DNA of 64,000 bases from Paracoccus sp. S3-43 (GCF_029027965.1 NZ_CP119082.1:2527001-2591000); one strand, 5' to 3'; shown: positions 55,832 to 64,000, counted from the first letter of the stretch. Notes: a model not told the origin generated them from the sequence alone. Numbers and translations: made by a program.

Positions 55832-55846
55832 ATGCACATAATGCAT
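55832..55846. promoter_or_regulatory. Palindrome ATGCA-N5-TGCAT
   Basis: Perfect 5-bp arms with a 5-bp centre (ATGCACATAATGCAT) about 200 bp upstream of efp and 150 bp upstream of the divergent gene. It shares the TGCA-N5-TGCA core with the element at 40851. Confidence 0.35.
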
Positions 55847-55942
55847 GTCGTGTAAAAATCAGGTGAAATCTGCCTTTGCAGCTTGCGATTGGCACCGTTC
55901 CGCCCAGGTCTGTGCCTTGACAACACCGCAAAACCGTTTTGG

Positions 55943-55971
55943 TTGCCTCCCTCCCAAGGGACCGATATAGG
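55943..55971 (+). promoter_or_regulatory. Candidate efp promoter
   Basis: TTGCCT (55943-55948), 17-bp spacer, TATAGG (55966-55971). A TTGACA at 55917-55922 lies further upstream without a good partner. Start of efp is about 60 bp downstream. Confidence 0.4.
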
Positions 55972-56032
55972 GGCCGCACAGCGCCGTTCAACGACGGACG
56001 GCGGGAATTTCCCGAACCTCAAAGAGTTTTCC

Positions 56033-56596
56033 ATGCCCAAGATCAACGGCAACGAAATCCGCCCCGGCAACGTGCTGGAACATGACGGGGGCCTGTGGGC
56101 CGCCGTGAAGGTCAGCCATGTCAAGCCCGGCAAGGGCGGCGCCTTCGCCCAAGTCGAGTTGAAGAACCTGCGCGACGGCCGCAAGCTGAACGAACGCTTC
56201 CGGTCCGAGGACAAGGTGGAACAGGTCCGGCTGGAACAGAAGGACCAGCAGTTCCTGTACGAATCCGACGGCAAGCTGGTCTTCATGGACAGCGAGACCT
56301 TCGAGCAGACCGAACTGGACGCCGACCTGCTGGGCGACCGCCGGCCCTTCCTGCAGGACGGCATGACCGCCACCATCGAATATTACGGCGACGAGGCGCT
56401 GTCGGTGTCGATCCCGCAGAAGGTCACCTGCACCGTGTCGGAAACCGAGCCGGTGGTGAAGGGCCAGACCGCCGCCAACAGCTACAAGCCCGCGATCCTG
56501 GACAACGGCGTGCGCATCATGATCCCGCCCTTCGTCGGCGAGGGCGAGAAGATCATCGTCAACACCGAGGTCTTCGAATACAGCGAACGGGCCTGA
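56033..56596 (+). CDS. efp: Elongation factor P
   Basis: 187 residues, three beta-barrel domains. EF-P relieves ribosome stalling at proline runs. Domain I has [18 protein letters not shown], with the tip lysine in PGKG that is beta-lysylated by EpmA in enterobacteria. Domain III ends with [20 protein letters not shown]. Several genes here encode polyproline stretches, for example CpoB's linker, which would need EF-P. It has a long upstream region and its own likely promoter. Confidence 0.97.
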   Translation: MPKINGNEIRPGNVLEHDGGLWAAVKVSHVKPGKGGAFAQVELKNLRDGRKLNERFRSEDKVEQVRLEQKDQQFLYESDGKLVFMDSETFEQTELDADLLGDRRPFLQDGMTATIEYYGDEALSVSIPQKVTCTVSETEPVVKGQTAANSYKPAILDNGVRIMIPPFVGEGEKIIVNTEVFEYSERA

Positions 56597-56673
56597 CGCC
56601 CCCCGCTGCCCCCCCCGCTACCCTTGGCGTCCCGGCCGGTCCGGGGCGTCTTCCTGTCCGGGACGAACCGCCG

Positions 56674-57234
56674 ATGGCGACCGCCACCCACGCCACGGCC
56701 GAGGATCTGGCCCGCGCCCTGCCCCATGTCCTGGCCGCGCCCAAGGACGATGCGCGGGTCGAATGGCTGTGCTTCCGGCCCGGCTTCAACCAGCGGACCT
56801 TTCCCGACAGCCTGACCCTGACGCGCGGCCACGGCATTCCCGGCGAACGCTGGCTGAAGGCCCCCTGGCTGAAGCTGACGGACGGATCGCCCGACCCGCG
56901 CATCCAGGTCTCGATCCTGCCGCGCCGGGTGATGGACGCCGTCTGGCTGGACCGCGAAGGCACGCCCCATCCTGGCGACACCATGGTCTGCGATCTTGAT
57001 ACCAGCGAGGCGAACCTGCCGGTCGGCACGCTTCTGCAAGCCGGAACTGCGGTTCTGCGCGTGTCGGACGTCTTCAACGACGCCTGCGTGAAATGGAAGG
57101 TCCGCTATGGCCAGTCGGCCAAGGACTGGATCACCGCCCCCGGCCACCCGGAACTGCGCCTGCGGGGGATCCTGTGTTCGATCGAGCAGGACGGGGAGGT
57201 GCGCTTGGGCGATCCGATCCGCAAGCTGGGCTAA
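56674..57234 (+). CDS. MOSC-domain-like protein
   Basis: 186 residues. GHGIPGERWLKAPWLKL, then RVMDAVWLDRE, DTMVCDLDTSEANLPVG and the C-terminal DVFNDACVKWKVRYG fit the MOSC domain, a sulfur-carrier/molybdenum-cofactor fold, with the conserved Cys present. Whether it acts in sulfur transfer, detoxification or cofactor work is not known. It follows efp by about 80 bp. Confidence 0.75.
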   Translation: MATATHATAEDLARALPHVLAAPKDDARVEWLCFRPGFNQRTFPDSLTLTRGHGIPGERWLKAPWLKLTDGSPDPRIQVSILPRRVMDAVWLDREGTPHPGDTMVCDLDTSEANLPVGTLLQAGTAVLRVSDVFNDACVKWKVRYGQSAKDWITAPGHPELRLRGILCSIEQDGEVRLGDPIRKLG

Positions 57235-57388
57235 TCGGCCGAAAGCCGCACCAGCTTGCTTGCCAGTTCAAGCAAACGGCACTGCCTAATCCGAAAAGGC
57301 CGACTGCTTGCGACGCCAGCAGGAAGCTGGACTTAGCTTCCTATCCGGCATAGCATTCTTTCCGTCAAAATCTTTTCGGTGATAAGTC

Positions 57389-58456
57389 ATGGACTTTGCG
57401 GTTCGATTTCGTCCTTGGTCCTCACGTGTGTCTGCTTTGACGCAACGTAATATACTCATAGACGAAGCTGTCGAGCAGCAAACCTTAGCTCCTGCTCAAC
57501 CTTTGCATTTGAAAAAGACCATAGAGCTACCCAATCAGGCAGAGAAGATATGTGGCTTCACCTCGGCTTCCAACCGGCAGCAGCAGGAATCCAATCTTTA
57601 TGGGACAATTATTGAAAATGGCCCGACAAAGTTGTACCGATATAAAGACGTTCTACTGACTCCTTCGGGATTTTACAGCAGCCGCAGATTTGTCAGAAGG
57701 CCCGGAGCACGGCGAGAGCTGCTTCCTTACACAGACCACATTGAGGAAATAGAAGACGGTTTATACATTTCCTCCAGGCATATAGAGAAATATTTTGGGC
57801 ACTGGATCCACGATGCAAGCCCGCAAGAACAGTTAGCCAAAAACATCGGCCTTCGCCCTGTCATGGCAGATTTGTCGAAATGGACCCATGTTGCCGAGTA
57901 TCGAGATTTGGCCGATCTCAGTCAGCCTCTGCTCACGAAAGCAGTCTTTTTCAGGTCAATCTGGATTGCCGATGACCGCCACCTGAATTCTCATCGCGTG
58001 TCGCGGCTCCATCAGTTGCGGGACAAGGTTGTTTCAGGCCTGCCTGCCACAAAGGCAAGGCAAGGCGTTTTTATCAGAAGGCGGATGGCTGGATCTCGGG
58101 AACTTCGCAATGAAGCTGAAATCATCGAGACTTTGAGGCAGAAGAACTTTTCCGTTCTAGATCCGACACAATCAACCGCTCGCGAAATAGCGGCCATCCT
58201 TTCCAACTCTAAAATAGCTATAGCGATTGAGGGTTCGGCTGTCTGCCACACGCTGCTTTCGCTTCGTGAAGGCGCAGGACTGATCGTTATACAGCCTGCC
58301 GATCATTTCAATGCCCTAGGCCGCATCTATGCTAACGCCATGGGTCACCATTACGGTTATACGGTTGCAGACAGGGTAGAAGGCGGCTATGTCCAGAATA
58401 CAGGGGATCTCATGCGGACCATCGACTTGGTAGAGACTGCCATGGCAGCTTCTTGA
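57389..58456 (+). CDS. GT61-like glycosyltransferase (DUF563-type), lower-GC
   Basis: 355 residues. HIEKYFGHWIHDASPQEQLA and the C-terminal SNSKIAIAIEGSAVCHTLL, with LIVIQPADHFN, match the pattern of family-61 glycosyltransferases used in polysaccharide or lipopolysaccharide decoration. No signal peptide. GC content and codon choice (many TTT, AAT, ATA, AGA codons) differ sharply from all neighbours, indicating recent transfer. No other glycan genes adjoin it. Start is the ATG at 57389; its family position is tentative. Confidence 0.72.
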   Translation: MDFAVRFRPWSSRVSALTQRNILIDEAVEQQTLAPAQPLHLKKTIELPNQAEKICGFTSASNRQQQESNLYGTIIENGPTKLYRYKDVLLTPSGFYSSRRFVRRPGARRELLPYTDHIEEIEDGLYISSRHIEKYFGHWIHDASPQEQLAKNIGLRPVMADLSKWTHVAEYRDLADLSQPLLTKAVFFRSIWIADDRHLNSHRVSRLHQLRDKVVSGLPATKARQGVFIRRRMAGSRELRNEAEIIETLRQKNFSVLDPTQSTAREIAAILSNSKIAIAIEGSAVCHTLLSLREGAGLIVIQPADHFNALGRIYANAMGHHYGYTVADRVEGGYVQNTGDLMRTIDLVETAMAAS

Positions 58457-58506
58457 TCGGCCGCTTTCTATTCCTCAGAAAAATAGCTTTTGCCTAATCC
58501 GCAAGG

Positions 58507-59226
58507 TCATTCCGCAAACAGCCGCGCCGCGCCCGCCTGCATGTCAGGGCCGATGCGGTCGAACCGCACATGGGCCAGGGCATGGCCGCCCGACTGGGTG
58601 AACAGGGTGCCGACCTCGCGCCCCTCGGCGGCAATCGGCGTGCCCACCGGGGCCTCGCCTTCGATCCGCAGACGGACCAGGCCTTTGCGCAATTCGGTCT
58701 TGTGCTTCATGCGGGCCGTCACTTCTTGCCCGACATAGCAGCCCTTGCGGAAATCGACGCCGTGCAGGCGCTCGAATCCGGCTTCCAGGATGAAGGTCTC
58801 GTTCGGGATCAGCTCGACCAGGGTTTCGGGGATAGTATGCTGGACGCGGATGGCGTCGAAATCGGTGCCGTCGTCGCCCGTTCCGCCATACAGCCGCCAG
58901 CCAAGCGCGGGATGCCGGGGGTCGGGGATCGCGCCCTCCGGTGCCGGGCCGGTGCCTCGCGCGACGGTCATGCCGGTCGCCTCCAGCGCCACCCTGGATC
59001 GCAGCCTGTACATCGACAGACGCCGCATCAGGTCGTCGGCCAGCCGCGCGTCCACGTCGATCAGCAGCGAGTCGCCATCCGGCACGATCAGGAAATCGGC
59101 CAGATACTTGCCCTGCGGCGTCAGCAGCGCGGCCCAGCAGGGCGCGCGGGTCACGTCGTTGCTGACCAGCCCTTGCAGGAAGGGGACGCGGTCCTCTCCG
59201 GTCAGGCGGATGATCTGGCGGGTCAT
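58507..59226 (-). CDS. ygfZ: Folate-binding protein YgfZ (GcvT-like)
   Basis: 239 residues. Signature KGCYVGQEVTARMKH, with the conserved Cys, marks the YgfZ/IBA57 family, which uses folate to aid assembly or repair of some [4Fe-4S] enzymes. The N-terminal LTGEDRVPFLQGLVSNDV corresponds to the GcvT-like folate domain. Its start overlaps the stop of the upstream ABC exporter gene (4 bp). Confidence 0.93.
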   Translation of the reverse strand: MTRQIIRLTGEDRVPFLQGLVSNDVTRAPCWAALLTPQGKYLADFLIVPDGDSLLIDVDARLADDLMRRLSMYRLRSRVALEATGMTVARGTGPAPEGAIPDPRHPALGWRLYGGTGDDGTDFDAIRVQHTIPETLVELIPNETFILEAGFERLHGVDFRKGCYVGQEVTARMKHKTELRKGLVRLRIEGEAPVGTPIAAEGREVGTLFTQSGGHALAHVRFDRIGPDMQAGAARLFAE

Positions 59227-60974
59227 TGGCGTTCTCCGAATTGGAGGGCGACAAGGCGGGCATAGGCGCCGCCCTGAGCGATCAACTGGGCATGGCTGCC
59301 CTGTTCGACAACCCTGCCCTGTTCGATCACGACGATCTTGTCGGCGTCGCGGATGGTCGACAGCCGGTGCGCGATGACCAGCGTCGTCCGCCCCTGCGAC
59401 AGGGTTTCCAGCGCCTCCTGGACCAGCCGTTCGCTGGCGGTATCCAGCGCGCTTGTCGCCTCGTCCAGCAGCAGCACGGGCGCGTCGCGCAGGATGGCGC
59501 GGGCGATGGCGATCCGCTGGCGCTGCCCGCCCGATAGGGCCGATCCGCGCGGCCCGGCGCGGCTGTCCAGCCCGCCCGGCAGGGCGGCGACGAAATCGCT
59601 GACATGGGCCGCCTGCATCGCGCGCCGCAGCGCCGCGTCGTCCGCGCCGGGGCGCCCCATCAGGATATTGTCGCGCAGCGTTTCGTCGAACAGCGCCGAA
59701 TCCTGCGCCACGGTCGAGAACTGGTCGCGCAGCACCCCCAGGTCGAAATCCCGCACCGGAACGCCGCCCAGCGTCACGCCGCCCCGGTCGGGATCGACCA
59801 TCCGGGTCAGCAGGTTGAAGACCGTGGACTTGCCCGCCCCGGACGGCCCGACAAGCGCGGTGGTCCGGCCCGCCTCGGCGGTGAAGTCCAGGCCGCGCAG
59901 GACCGGATTGTCGTCATAGGACAGCCACACGTCCCGGAACCGGATCCCGGTATCGGCGGGCAGCTGGACGCGCGTGCCCGACAGGATGCGCGGGCGGGTG
60001 TCCAGCACCTGATAGATCCGTTCAAGGCTGGCGGCGGCGGTCTGCCAGGTGCCCGCCAGCCCGCCCAGCCTGCGCATCGGCTGGAAGGCCAGGGCAAGGG
60101 CGGTGAAGAAGGACATGAAGTCGCCGATGCTGCGCTGGCCCTCCATCACCTCGCGCCCGCCCAAGGCCAGGACGGCGACGAAGCCGATGCCGGTCACGAT
60201 GTCGGTCAGGGCGGGGACCAGGCTGCCCATCGCGGCGACCTTGACCTCGGCTTGGCGGATGCGGGCCACGATCTCGGCGAAGCGGCGGGTCTGGTCGGCC
60301 TCGGCCCGGTTCAGCTTGATGGAGGCGATGCCGTGCATCACCTCGTCCAGGCGGGTGGCGCGGGCGCTGGCATTGGCGCGGTTCTGGCGCACCTTGCGGC
60401 GGATATAGCGCTGCACCATGGCGGCGGGCAGGATGAGGATCGGCGCGCCGATCAGCGCGGCCAGCGTCCATTGCGGGTCGATGCTGACCGCCACCGCGAA
60501 CAGCATCACCAGCGAGATCGCGTCCCGCGTGGCGCTTGTGATCAGCGTCGCCCAGACGCCCTGCACGGCGATGGTGTCGCCCTGGATCCGCTCGATCATC
60601 GCGCCGGGGGGGTTCTGCTGGAAGAACCGCCCGTCCAAGGTCATGATATGGGCCAGCAGGTCGCGCTGCATCGTCGTGGAGATCCCCAGCGAGATGCGCG
60701 ACAGCAGCGACCGGCTGGCGATCAGCGTCACCGCGCGCAGCAGGAAGATGGCCATGATCGCCCCGCCGACCCACCAGATCGCGCTTTCCTCGCGGCCCAC
60801 GAAAACCCGGTCGAACAGCGGCTTCAGCATCCACGAGATCAGCGCCAGCGTGGACCCCTCCGCCGTCATCAGCAGGAAGGCCCCGGCCATCGGGCCGCGA
60901 TGGATGCGCAGATAGTCGGCCCAGAACCGGCGCAGCAGGCGGGTGGCACTGGGATGGGTCGGGGATGGGGTCAC
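59223..60974 (-). CDS. ABC exporter, fused permease-ATPase (MsbA/lipid exporter-like)
   Basis: 583 residues from the GTG at 60974, the usual MsbA length. Six transmembrane helices in residues 1-320, for instance AGAFLLMTAEGSTLALISWM; ATPase domain with Walker A GPSGAGKST, signature [15 protein letters not shown], Walker B PVLLLDEATSALD and H-loop VIAHRLSTI. Probably flips lipid A-core or another lipid; multidrug export is an alternative. The long upstream frame through the opposite gene is not coding. Overlaps ygfZ by 4 bp. Confidence 0.92.
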   Translation of the reverse strand: MTPSPTHPSATRLLRRFWADYLRIHRGPMAGAFLLMTAEGSTLALISWMLKPLFDRVFVGREESAIWWVGGAIMAIFLLRAVTLIASRSLLSRISLGISTTMQRDLLAHIMTLDGRFFQQNPPGAMIERIQGDTIAVQGVWATLITSATRDAISLVMLFAVAVSIDPQWTLAALIGAPILILPAAMVQRYIRRKVRQNRANASARATRLDEVMHGIASIKLNRAEADQTRRFAEIVARIRQAEVKVAAMGSLVPALTDIVTGIGFVAVLALGGREVMEGQRSIGDFMSFFTALALAFQPMRRLGGLAGTWQTAAASLERIYQVLDTRPRILSGTRVQLPADTGIRFRDVWLSYDDNPVLRGLDFTAEAGRTTALVGPSGAGKSTVFNLLTRMVDPDRGGVTLGGVPVRDFDLGVLRDQFSTVAQDSALFDETLRDNILMGRPGADDAALRRAMQAAHVSDFVAALPGGLDSRAGPRGSALSGGQRQRIAIARAILRDAPVLLLDEATSALDTASERLVQEALETLSQGRTTLVIAHRLSTIRDADKIVVIEQGRVVEQGSHAQLIAQGGAYARLVALQFGERQ

Positions 60975-61112
60975 GGGCAGGCGCGCCTTCTGGTCCGGGG
61001 CTGGACCCAGCCTTAGCCCGACCCGCACCGTGGCGGCAAGGCGGCAAGGCGGCAAGGGGCGTTGACCTTCGCCCGCGCGGGGACTAGCGATTTTGCAGGA
61101 TGTGAAGGACAG

Positions 61113-62294
61113 ATGAACGCCATGAGCCTTGCCGCTGGTCGCCCCGTGATCGCCATTCCCGGCCCCTCGCCCCTGCCGGACCGGGTGCTGCGCGCCGCCC
61201 ATCGCGCCTCGCCGGACATCTATGGCGACGAGATGGCGGATCTGAACCTGGCCGTGATGGCGCAGTTGAAGCGGCTGGCGGGCACCCAGGCGCATCTGGC
61301 CCCCTATATCGGCAACGGCCATGCCGCCTGGGAGGCCGCGGGCGCCAACCTCTTCAACCCCGGCGACCAGGCCCTGGCGCTGTGTTCGGGCCATTTCGGG
61401 CGGTCCTGGGCGCAGCAGATGGAACAGATGGGCGTCGCGGTGGAGCGGCTGGATTTCGGCAGCCTGCCTGCCGATCCCGACCGGCTGGCATCCCGGCTGG
61501 CCGAGGACAGGGCGGGCGCCATCAAGGCGGTGATGGTCTGCCAGATCGACACCGCGACCGGGGTGATGGCCGATATTCCGGCCCTGCGCGACGCCATGGG
61601 CGATCATCCGGCGCTGCTGGCCGTGGATGCCATCGCGTCCCTGGGCTGCGCGCCGATGATGATGGACGACTGGGGCGTGGACGTGCTGATCTCGGCCAGC
61701 CAGAAGGGCATGATGTGCCCGCCCGGCACCTGCTTCCTGTGGTATTCCGACAAGACCGCCGCGCGCGGGCGCACCGGCCTGACGACGCCCTATTGGGACT
61801 GGCACGCCCGCGCCGGGGCCGAGGCGCTGTGGCGGTTCTGGGGCGGCACGCCTCCGGTCCAGCAGATCTTCGCCCTGGACGAGGCGCTGCGGATGATCCT
61901 GGACGAGGAGGGGCTGTTCGCCGTCTGGGCGCGCCACGCGGCCCTGGCCCGCGCCGTCTGGGCCGCAGCGGACGCTTGGGGCGAGGGCGGCACGGGGATC
62001 CGGCTGTCCGTCGAGGATCCGATGTCGCGCGCCTCATCCGTGACGGCGATGGGGCTGCCCGGGGCGGATGCGCTGCGCGCCTGGACGGCGGCGCAGTGCG
62101 GGGTGACGCTGGGCATCGGCCTGGGCGCCGAGCAGCCGGAAAACGCCCTGCGGGTGGCGCATATGGGCCACGCCAATGCCGCGATGATCCTGGCGGCGCT
62201 TGGCGCGATGCAGGCGGGCATGGCGGCGCTTGGCATCCCGCACGGGCCGGGGGGGCTTGACGCCGCCGCGCGGGTGCTGGCGGAACCGGCGTGA
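61113..62294 (+). CDS. PLP aminotransferase, serine/alanine-glyoxylate type (class V)
   Basis: 393 residues. PGPSPLPDRVLRAAHRASPD is the family start; the PLP Lys is in LISASQKGMMCPPG; NGHAAWEAAGANL and VDAIASLGCAPM bind cofactor. Related to SgaA/AGXT, which converts glyoxylate plus serine or alanine, and to phosphonate or taurine aminotransferases. The ATG at 61113 has GAAGGA only 3 bp upstream; an ATG at 61122 is an equally plausible start. Divergent from the ABC exporter gene. Confidence 0.88.
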   Translation: MNAMSLAAGRPVIAIPGPSPLPDRVLRAAHRASPDIYGDEMADLNLAVMAQLKRLAGTQAHLAPYIGNGHAAWEAAGANLFNPGDQALALCSGHFGRSWAQQMEQMGVAVERLDFGSLPADPDRLASRLAEDRAGAIKAVMVCQIDTATGVMADIPALRDAMGDHPALLAVDAIASLGCAPMMMDDWGVDVLISASQKGMMCPPGTCFLWYSDKTAARGRTGLTTPYWDWHARAGAEALWRFWGGTPPVQQIFALDEALRMILDEEGLFAVWARHAALARAVWAAADAWGEGGTGIRLSVEDPMSRASSVTAMGLPGADALRAWTAAQCGVTLGIGLGAEQPENALRVAHMGHANAAMILAALGAMQAGMAALGIPHGPGGLDAAARVLAEPA

Positions 62295-62328
62295 CGTGAA
62301 AAGCCGCGTCGGCTGCCGGCAGGGATCA

Positions 62329-62347
62329 GGAAACACAATGTGTTTCC
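62329..62347 (+). terminator. Inverted repeat after the aminotransferase gene
   Basis: GGAAACAC-AAT-GTGTTTCC, an 8-bp perfect stem, 35 bp past the stop codon. A weak terminator or operator; no T-run follows. Confidence 0.4.
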
Positions 62348-62426
62348 CCCGTCCGCGAAGCGACGGCGCCACTCAAAGGCGGCGCCATCCCATGACCACG
62401 GAAGGCGGTGCGGGATGAACCTCCGC

Positions 62427-62789
62427 CTATTCGGCGTGCCCATGCGCCGTCAGCCAGGCGCGCATCATCTCGATCTCGGCTTCCTGCGTGGCGATGACCT
62501 CCTCGGCCAGCTGGCGGATCTCGGGGTCGTCACCGTGTTCCAGAACGACCCTGGCCATGTCGATGGCGCCCTGGTGATGCGGGATCATGCCGCGCACGAA
62601 ATCGGCATCCGCATCGCCGGTCGATTCCATCGGCATGTCGCTGTGCATCTTTTCCATTGCCGACTGATAGGCGGTCGCGGCGCCGTCCTGCGCGGCGTGG
62701 CCCGCATGATCGTCCTGGGCATAGGCGCCCCAGGCCAGGGCGAACAGGATCGGGGACAGGCCAAGGCCCCGGCGGATGGACGCGGTCAT
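62427..62789 (-). CDS. DUF305 family exported protein
   Basis: 120 residues. Signal peptide ends near WGAYAQ (about residue 25), then a His-rich start ([11 protein letters not shown]) and the DUF305 core [23 protein letters not shown]. The family is ferritin-like, often linked to copper or other metals; C-terminal TAHGHAE adds more His. AAGGAGC precedes the ATG at 62789; a longer frame lacks a signal peptide. Periplasmic metal handling is a guess. Confidence 0.88.
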   Translation of the reverse strand: MTASIRRGLGLSPILFALAWGAYAQDDHAGHAAQDGAATAYQSAMEKMHSDMPMESTGDADADFVRGMIPHHQGAIDMARVVLEHGDDPEIRQLAEEVIATQEAEIEMMRAWLTAHGHAE

Positions 62790-62892
62790 CGAAAGCTCCT
62801 TCGCGATGTGCCCCCGCAGGCTGGCGCAAATCGCGGCGGGACGAAAGCAGGGGGTCTTCACTTCCCCGGCACCGCTGCCTCATGTCCCAGTC

Positions 62893-63459
62893 TCACGGCT
62901 TGGTCAGGCGCGCCAGCGTCACCAGCGTGTCGCCATAGCGCCGCTGGTCGATCTGGACCAGCGGAGCGGCTATGACCGGCGGGCGGCTTTCCTCCCACAC
63001 CACCACCGCGCCGGGGGCCAGCCAGCCGCCCGCCAGGGCCGAGGCGATGGCGCGTTCCCCCAGCCCCTGCGCATAGGGCGGATCCATGAAGACCAGATCG
63101 AAGGGGACATCGCGGTTGGCGGCCAGCCGCGCCGCGTCCTGCCGCAGCAGCGCGGCCGCGCCCTCCATCCGCGCCTTGGCGACATTGCTGCGGATCAGCG
63201 CCTGCGCCCTGGCGCCGTCATCGACGAAACTCGCCTGGGCGGCGCCGCGCGACAGCGCCTCCAGCCCCAGGGCGCCGGTGCCCGCGAACAGGTCCAGCAC
63301 CCGCGCGCCGGGGATCGGGTTGCCGTGGGTGCCGTTGACCAGCAGGTTGAAGATCGATTCGCGCACGCGGTCGGTCGTCGGGCGCAGATGGGCGGCTGCA
63401 TCGCCCGCGCCGATCTCGGCCAGTTTGAGGCCGCGCAGGCTGCCGCCGACGATCCTCAT
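62893..63459 (-). CDS. rsmD: 16S rRNA (guanine966-N2)-methyltransferase RsmD
   Basis: 188 residues. SAM-binding motif I ARVLDLFAGTGALGLEAL and catalytic LVFMDPPYAQGL (DPPY) define RsmD. The N-terminal MRIVGGSLRGLKL and RPTTDRVRESIFNLL are family-typical. Methylates G966 in 16S rRNA of the small subunit. Likely cotranscribed from the FAD reductase upstream or read from its own start near repeat copy E. Confidence 0.96.
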   Translation of the reverse strand: MRIVGGSLRGLKLAEIGAGDAAAHLRPTTDRVRESIFNLLVNGTHGNPIPGARVLDLFAGTGALGLEALSRGAAQASFVDDGARAQALIRSNVAKARMEGAAALLRQDAARLAANRDVPFDLVFMDPPYAQGLGERAIASALAGGWLAPGAVVVWEESRPPVIAAPLVQIDQRRYGDTLVTLARLTKP

Positions 63460-63478
63460 GCTTGCGTCCCGCGATGGC

Positions 63479-63514
63479 GGGGGGCTTTGCCCCCCGTGCC
63501 CCCCAGGATATTTG
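63479..63514 (+). repeat. Dispersed hairpin/GGATATTT repeat, copy E
   Basis: GGGGGGC-TTT-GCCCCCC (63479-63495), GTGCCCCCCA, GGATATTT (63506-63513). Lies between rsmD and the reductase gene. Confidence 0.75.
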
Positions 63515-63529
63515 AATGAAGAAGAACGG

Positions 63530-64000
63530 TCATGCGAGCAGGGCCTTGAGGTCCGGCGTGGTGGGGATCGCCTCGGGGTCGGGGCTGCGGCCCGCCTCGA
63601 TCAGGCGCTTGCCGATCATGTAGGCGCGGGCGTCGTTCAGCGCATCGACGGCGATCAGGCGCTTTTCACGGAAATACCAGACGGACCCGCCGTGCTGGCC
63701 ATCGCCCGCCCGCGTGACGATCCGGTCATGGCCGATGCCCAGGCCCGCGATCTGCAGCTTGGCGTCGAACTGGTCGGACCAGAACCAGGGTTTCGGGTGA
63801 TAGGGCGTGTTCGCGCCCAGGATGTTGTCGGCCACGGCCTCGGCCATGTCGATGGCGTTGCCGACGCTTTCCAGCCGCAGGCGGCCGCCCTGCCAGGGAA
63901 AGCTGGCGCAATCGCCCGCCGCCCAGATCGCCGGGTCCGAGCTGCGGCCAAGCGCGTCGGTGGCGATGCCGTTGTCCAGCACCAGCCCGGCGGTCTGCGC
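63530..64000 (-). CDS. NAD(P)/FAD-dependent oxidoreductase, ferredoxin-reductase type (5' end cut by window)
   Basis: The C-terminal 156 residues of a flavoprotein; the frame continues past the window edge. IWAAGDCASFPWQGG is the FAD-binding C-terminal motif and SVGNAIDMAEAVADNILG and PWFWSDQFDAKLQIAGLG match rubredoxin/ferredoxin reductases with a reductase_C domain. The redox partner is unknown. Confidence 0.88.
   Translation of the reverse strand, partial: AQTAGLVLDNGIATDALGRSSDPAIWAAGDCASFPWQGGRLRLESVGNAIDMAEAVADNILGANTPYHPKPWFWSDQFDAKLQIAGLGIGHDRIVTRAGDGQHGGSVWYFREKRLIAVDALNDARAYMIGKRLIEAGRSPDPEAIPTTPDLKALLA

Larger units (their letters stand above)
55682..56032. other. 351-bp intergenic region before efp
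   Basis: Divergent region between the short conserved gene (-) and efp (+). It is lower in GC than flanking genes. It contains a GGCTGC-N9-GCAGCC inverted repeat (55701-55721), an ATGCA-N5-TGCAT palindrome (55832-55846) and a likely efp promoter at 55943. No RNA gene or ORF of note was seen. Confidence 0.6.

Noticed and set aside
61113..62294. Phosphonate-specific role for the class V aminotransferase
   Set aside because: No phosphonatase or phn genes nearby; the sequence fits the broader serine/alanine-glyoxylate group equally well.
1..64000. CRISPR array, prophage, defence island or biosynthetic cluster
   Set aside because: No regularly spaced repeats, phage structural genes, nuclease/defence modules or assembly-line enzymes were seen; the genes are largely housekeeping and transport.

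Overview
The window is a GC-rich, densely coded stretch of bacterial chromosome. Gene content and order point to an alphaproteobacterium of the family Rhodobacteraceae, most likely Paracoccus or a close relative: a tol-pal cluster running into tilS-ftsH, ruvC-ruvA downstream of dnaE, a Rhodobacterales-type IscR without its cysteine triad, and short conserved proteins known from this group. The genus is an inference from gene content; no rRNA is present. I count 55 credible protein genes (two cut by the window edges), one doubtful small ORF and one tRNA gene. I see no phage, transposase, integrase, CRISPR array or recognised defence system.

Layout. 1-7.6 kb (+): end of tolA, tolB, pal, cpoB (envelope constriction and outer-membrane integrity), then tilS, ftsH, a chorismate mutase and folD. 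7.7-14.4 kb (-): dnaE, ruvC, ruvA, htpX, ruvB (replication, Holliday-junction processing, membrane protein quality control). 14.4-19.0 kb (+): a complete BMP-family nucleoside-type ABC importer (ATPase, two permeases, binding protein). 19.3-24.7 kb (-): a peptide ABC ATPase, an FAD amine/amino-acid oxidase, an M20 amidohydrolase and purU. Divergent from these, 24.9-30.4 kb (+): two tandem paralogous peptide-binding proteins and two permeases, so the importer is split across a divergent promoter region. 30.4-33.2 kb: a pair of tiny, lower-GC membrane-protein genes and a UvrD-type helicase. 33.2-38.4 kb: a cation-efflux protein, two small membrane proteins, deoC and an ALDH16-like double aldehyde dehydrogenase. 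38.4-40.7 kb (-): folE2 and metZ, then a 620-bp intergenic stretch. 41.3-44.5 kb (-): dctB-dctD. 44.5-48.6 kb (-): purQ, icd, a tandem-HD protein and a serine hydrolase. 48.7-53.1 kb: an IscR-like regulator, an 80-residue unknown, tRNA-Met(CAU), a DUF1003 protein, gltX, a small metallopeptidase and a PfkB kinase. 53.2-58.5 kb: a TonB-dependent receptor, a short conserved protein, efp, a MOSC protein and a low-GC GT61-like glycosyltransferase gene. 58.5-64 kb: ygfZ, an MsbA-like exporter, a serine/alanine-glyoxylate-type aminotransferase, a DUF305 protein, rsmD and the end of an FAD-dependent reductase.

How the genes work together. The two importers and the catabolic genes between them (oxidase, amidohydrolase, purU) look like a scavenging region for nucleosides, peptides and modified amino acids. 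DeoC and the adjoining aldehyde dehydrogenase would split deoxyribose 5-phosphate and then oxidise the acetaldehyde released.

Most notable observations: a DctD regulator that has lost the sigma-54 contact loop (GAFTGA) and has a swapped Walker B pair; an IscR-like protein with none of the three cluster-ligand cysteines; a dispersed GC-hairpin plus GGATATTT repeat family in intergenic regions; a near-palindromic element upstream of icd; and two lower-GC insertions (small membrane-protein pair, GT61 gene). I do not see a convincing wholly new multi-gene system; the best candidates for undescribed biology are the small membrane pair and the altered regulators.
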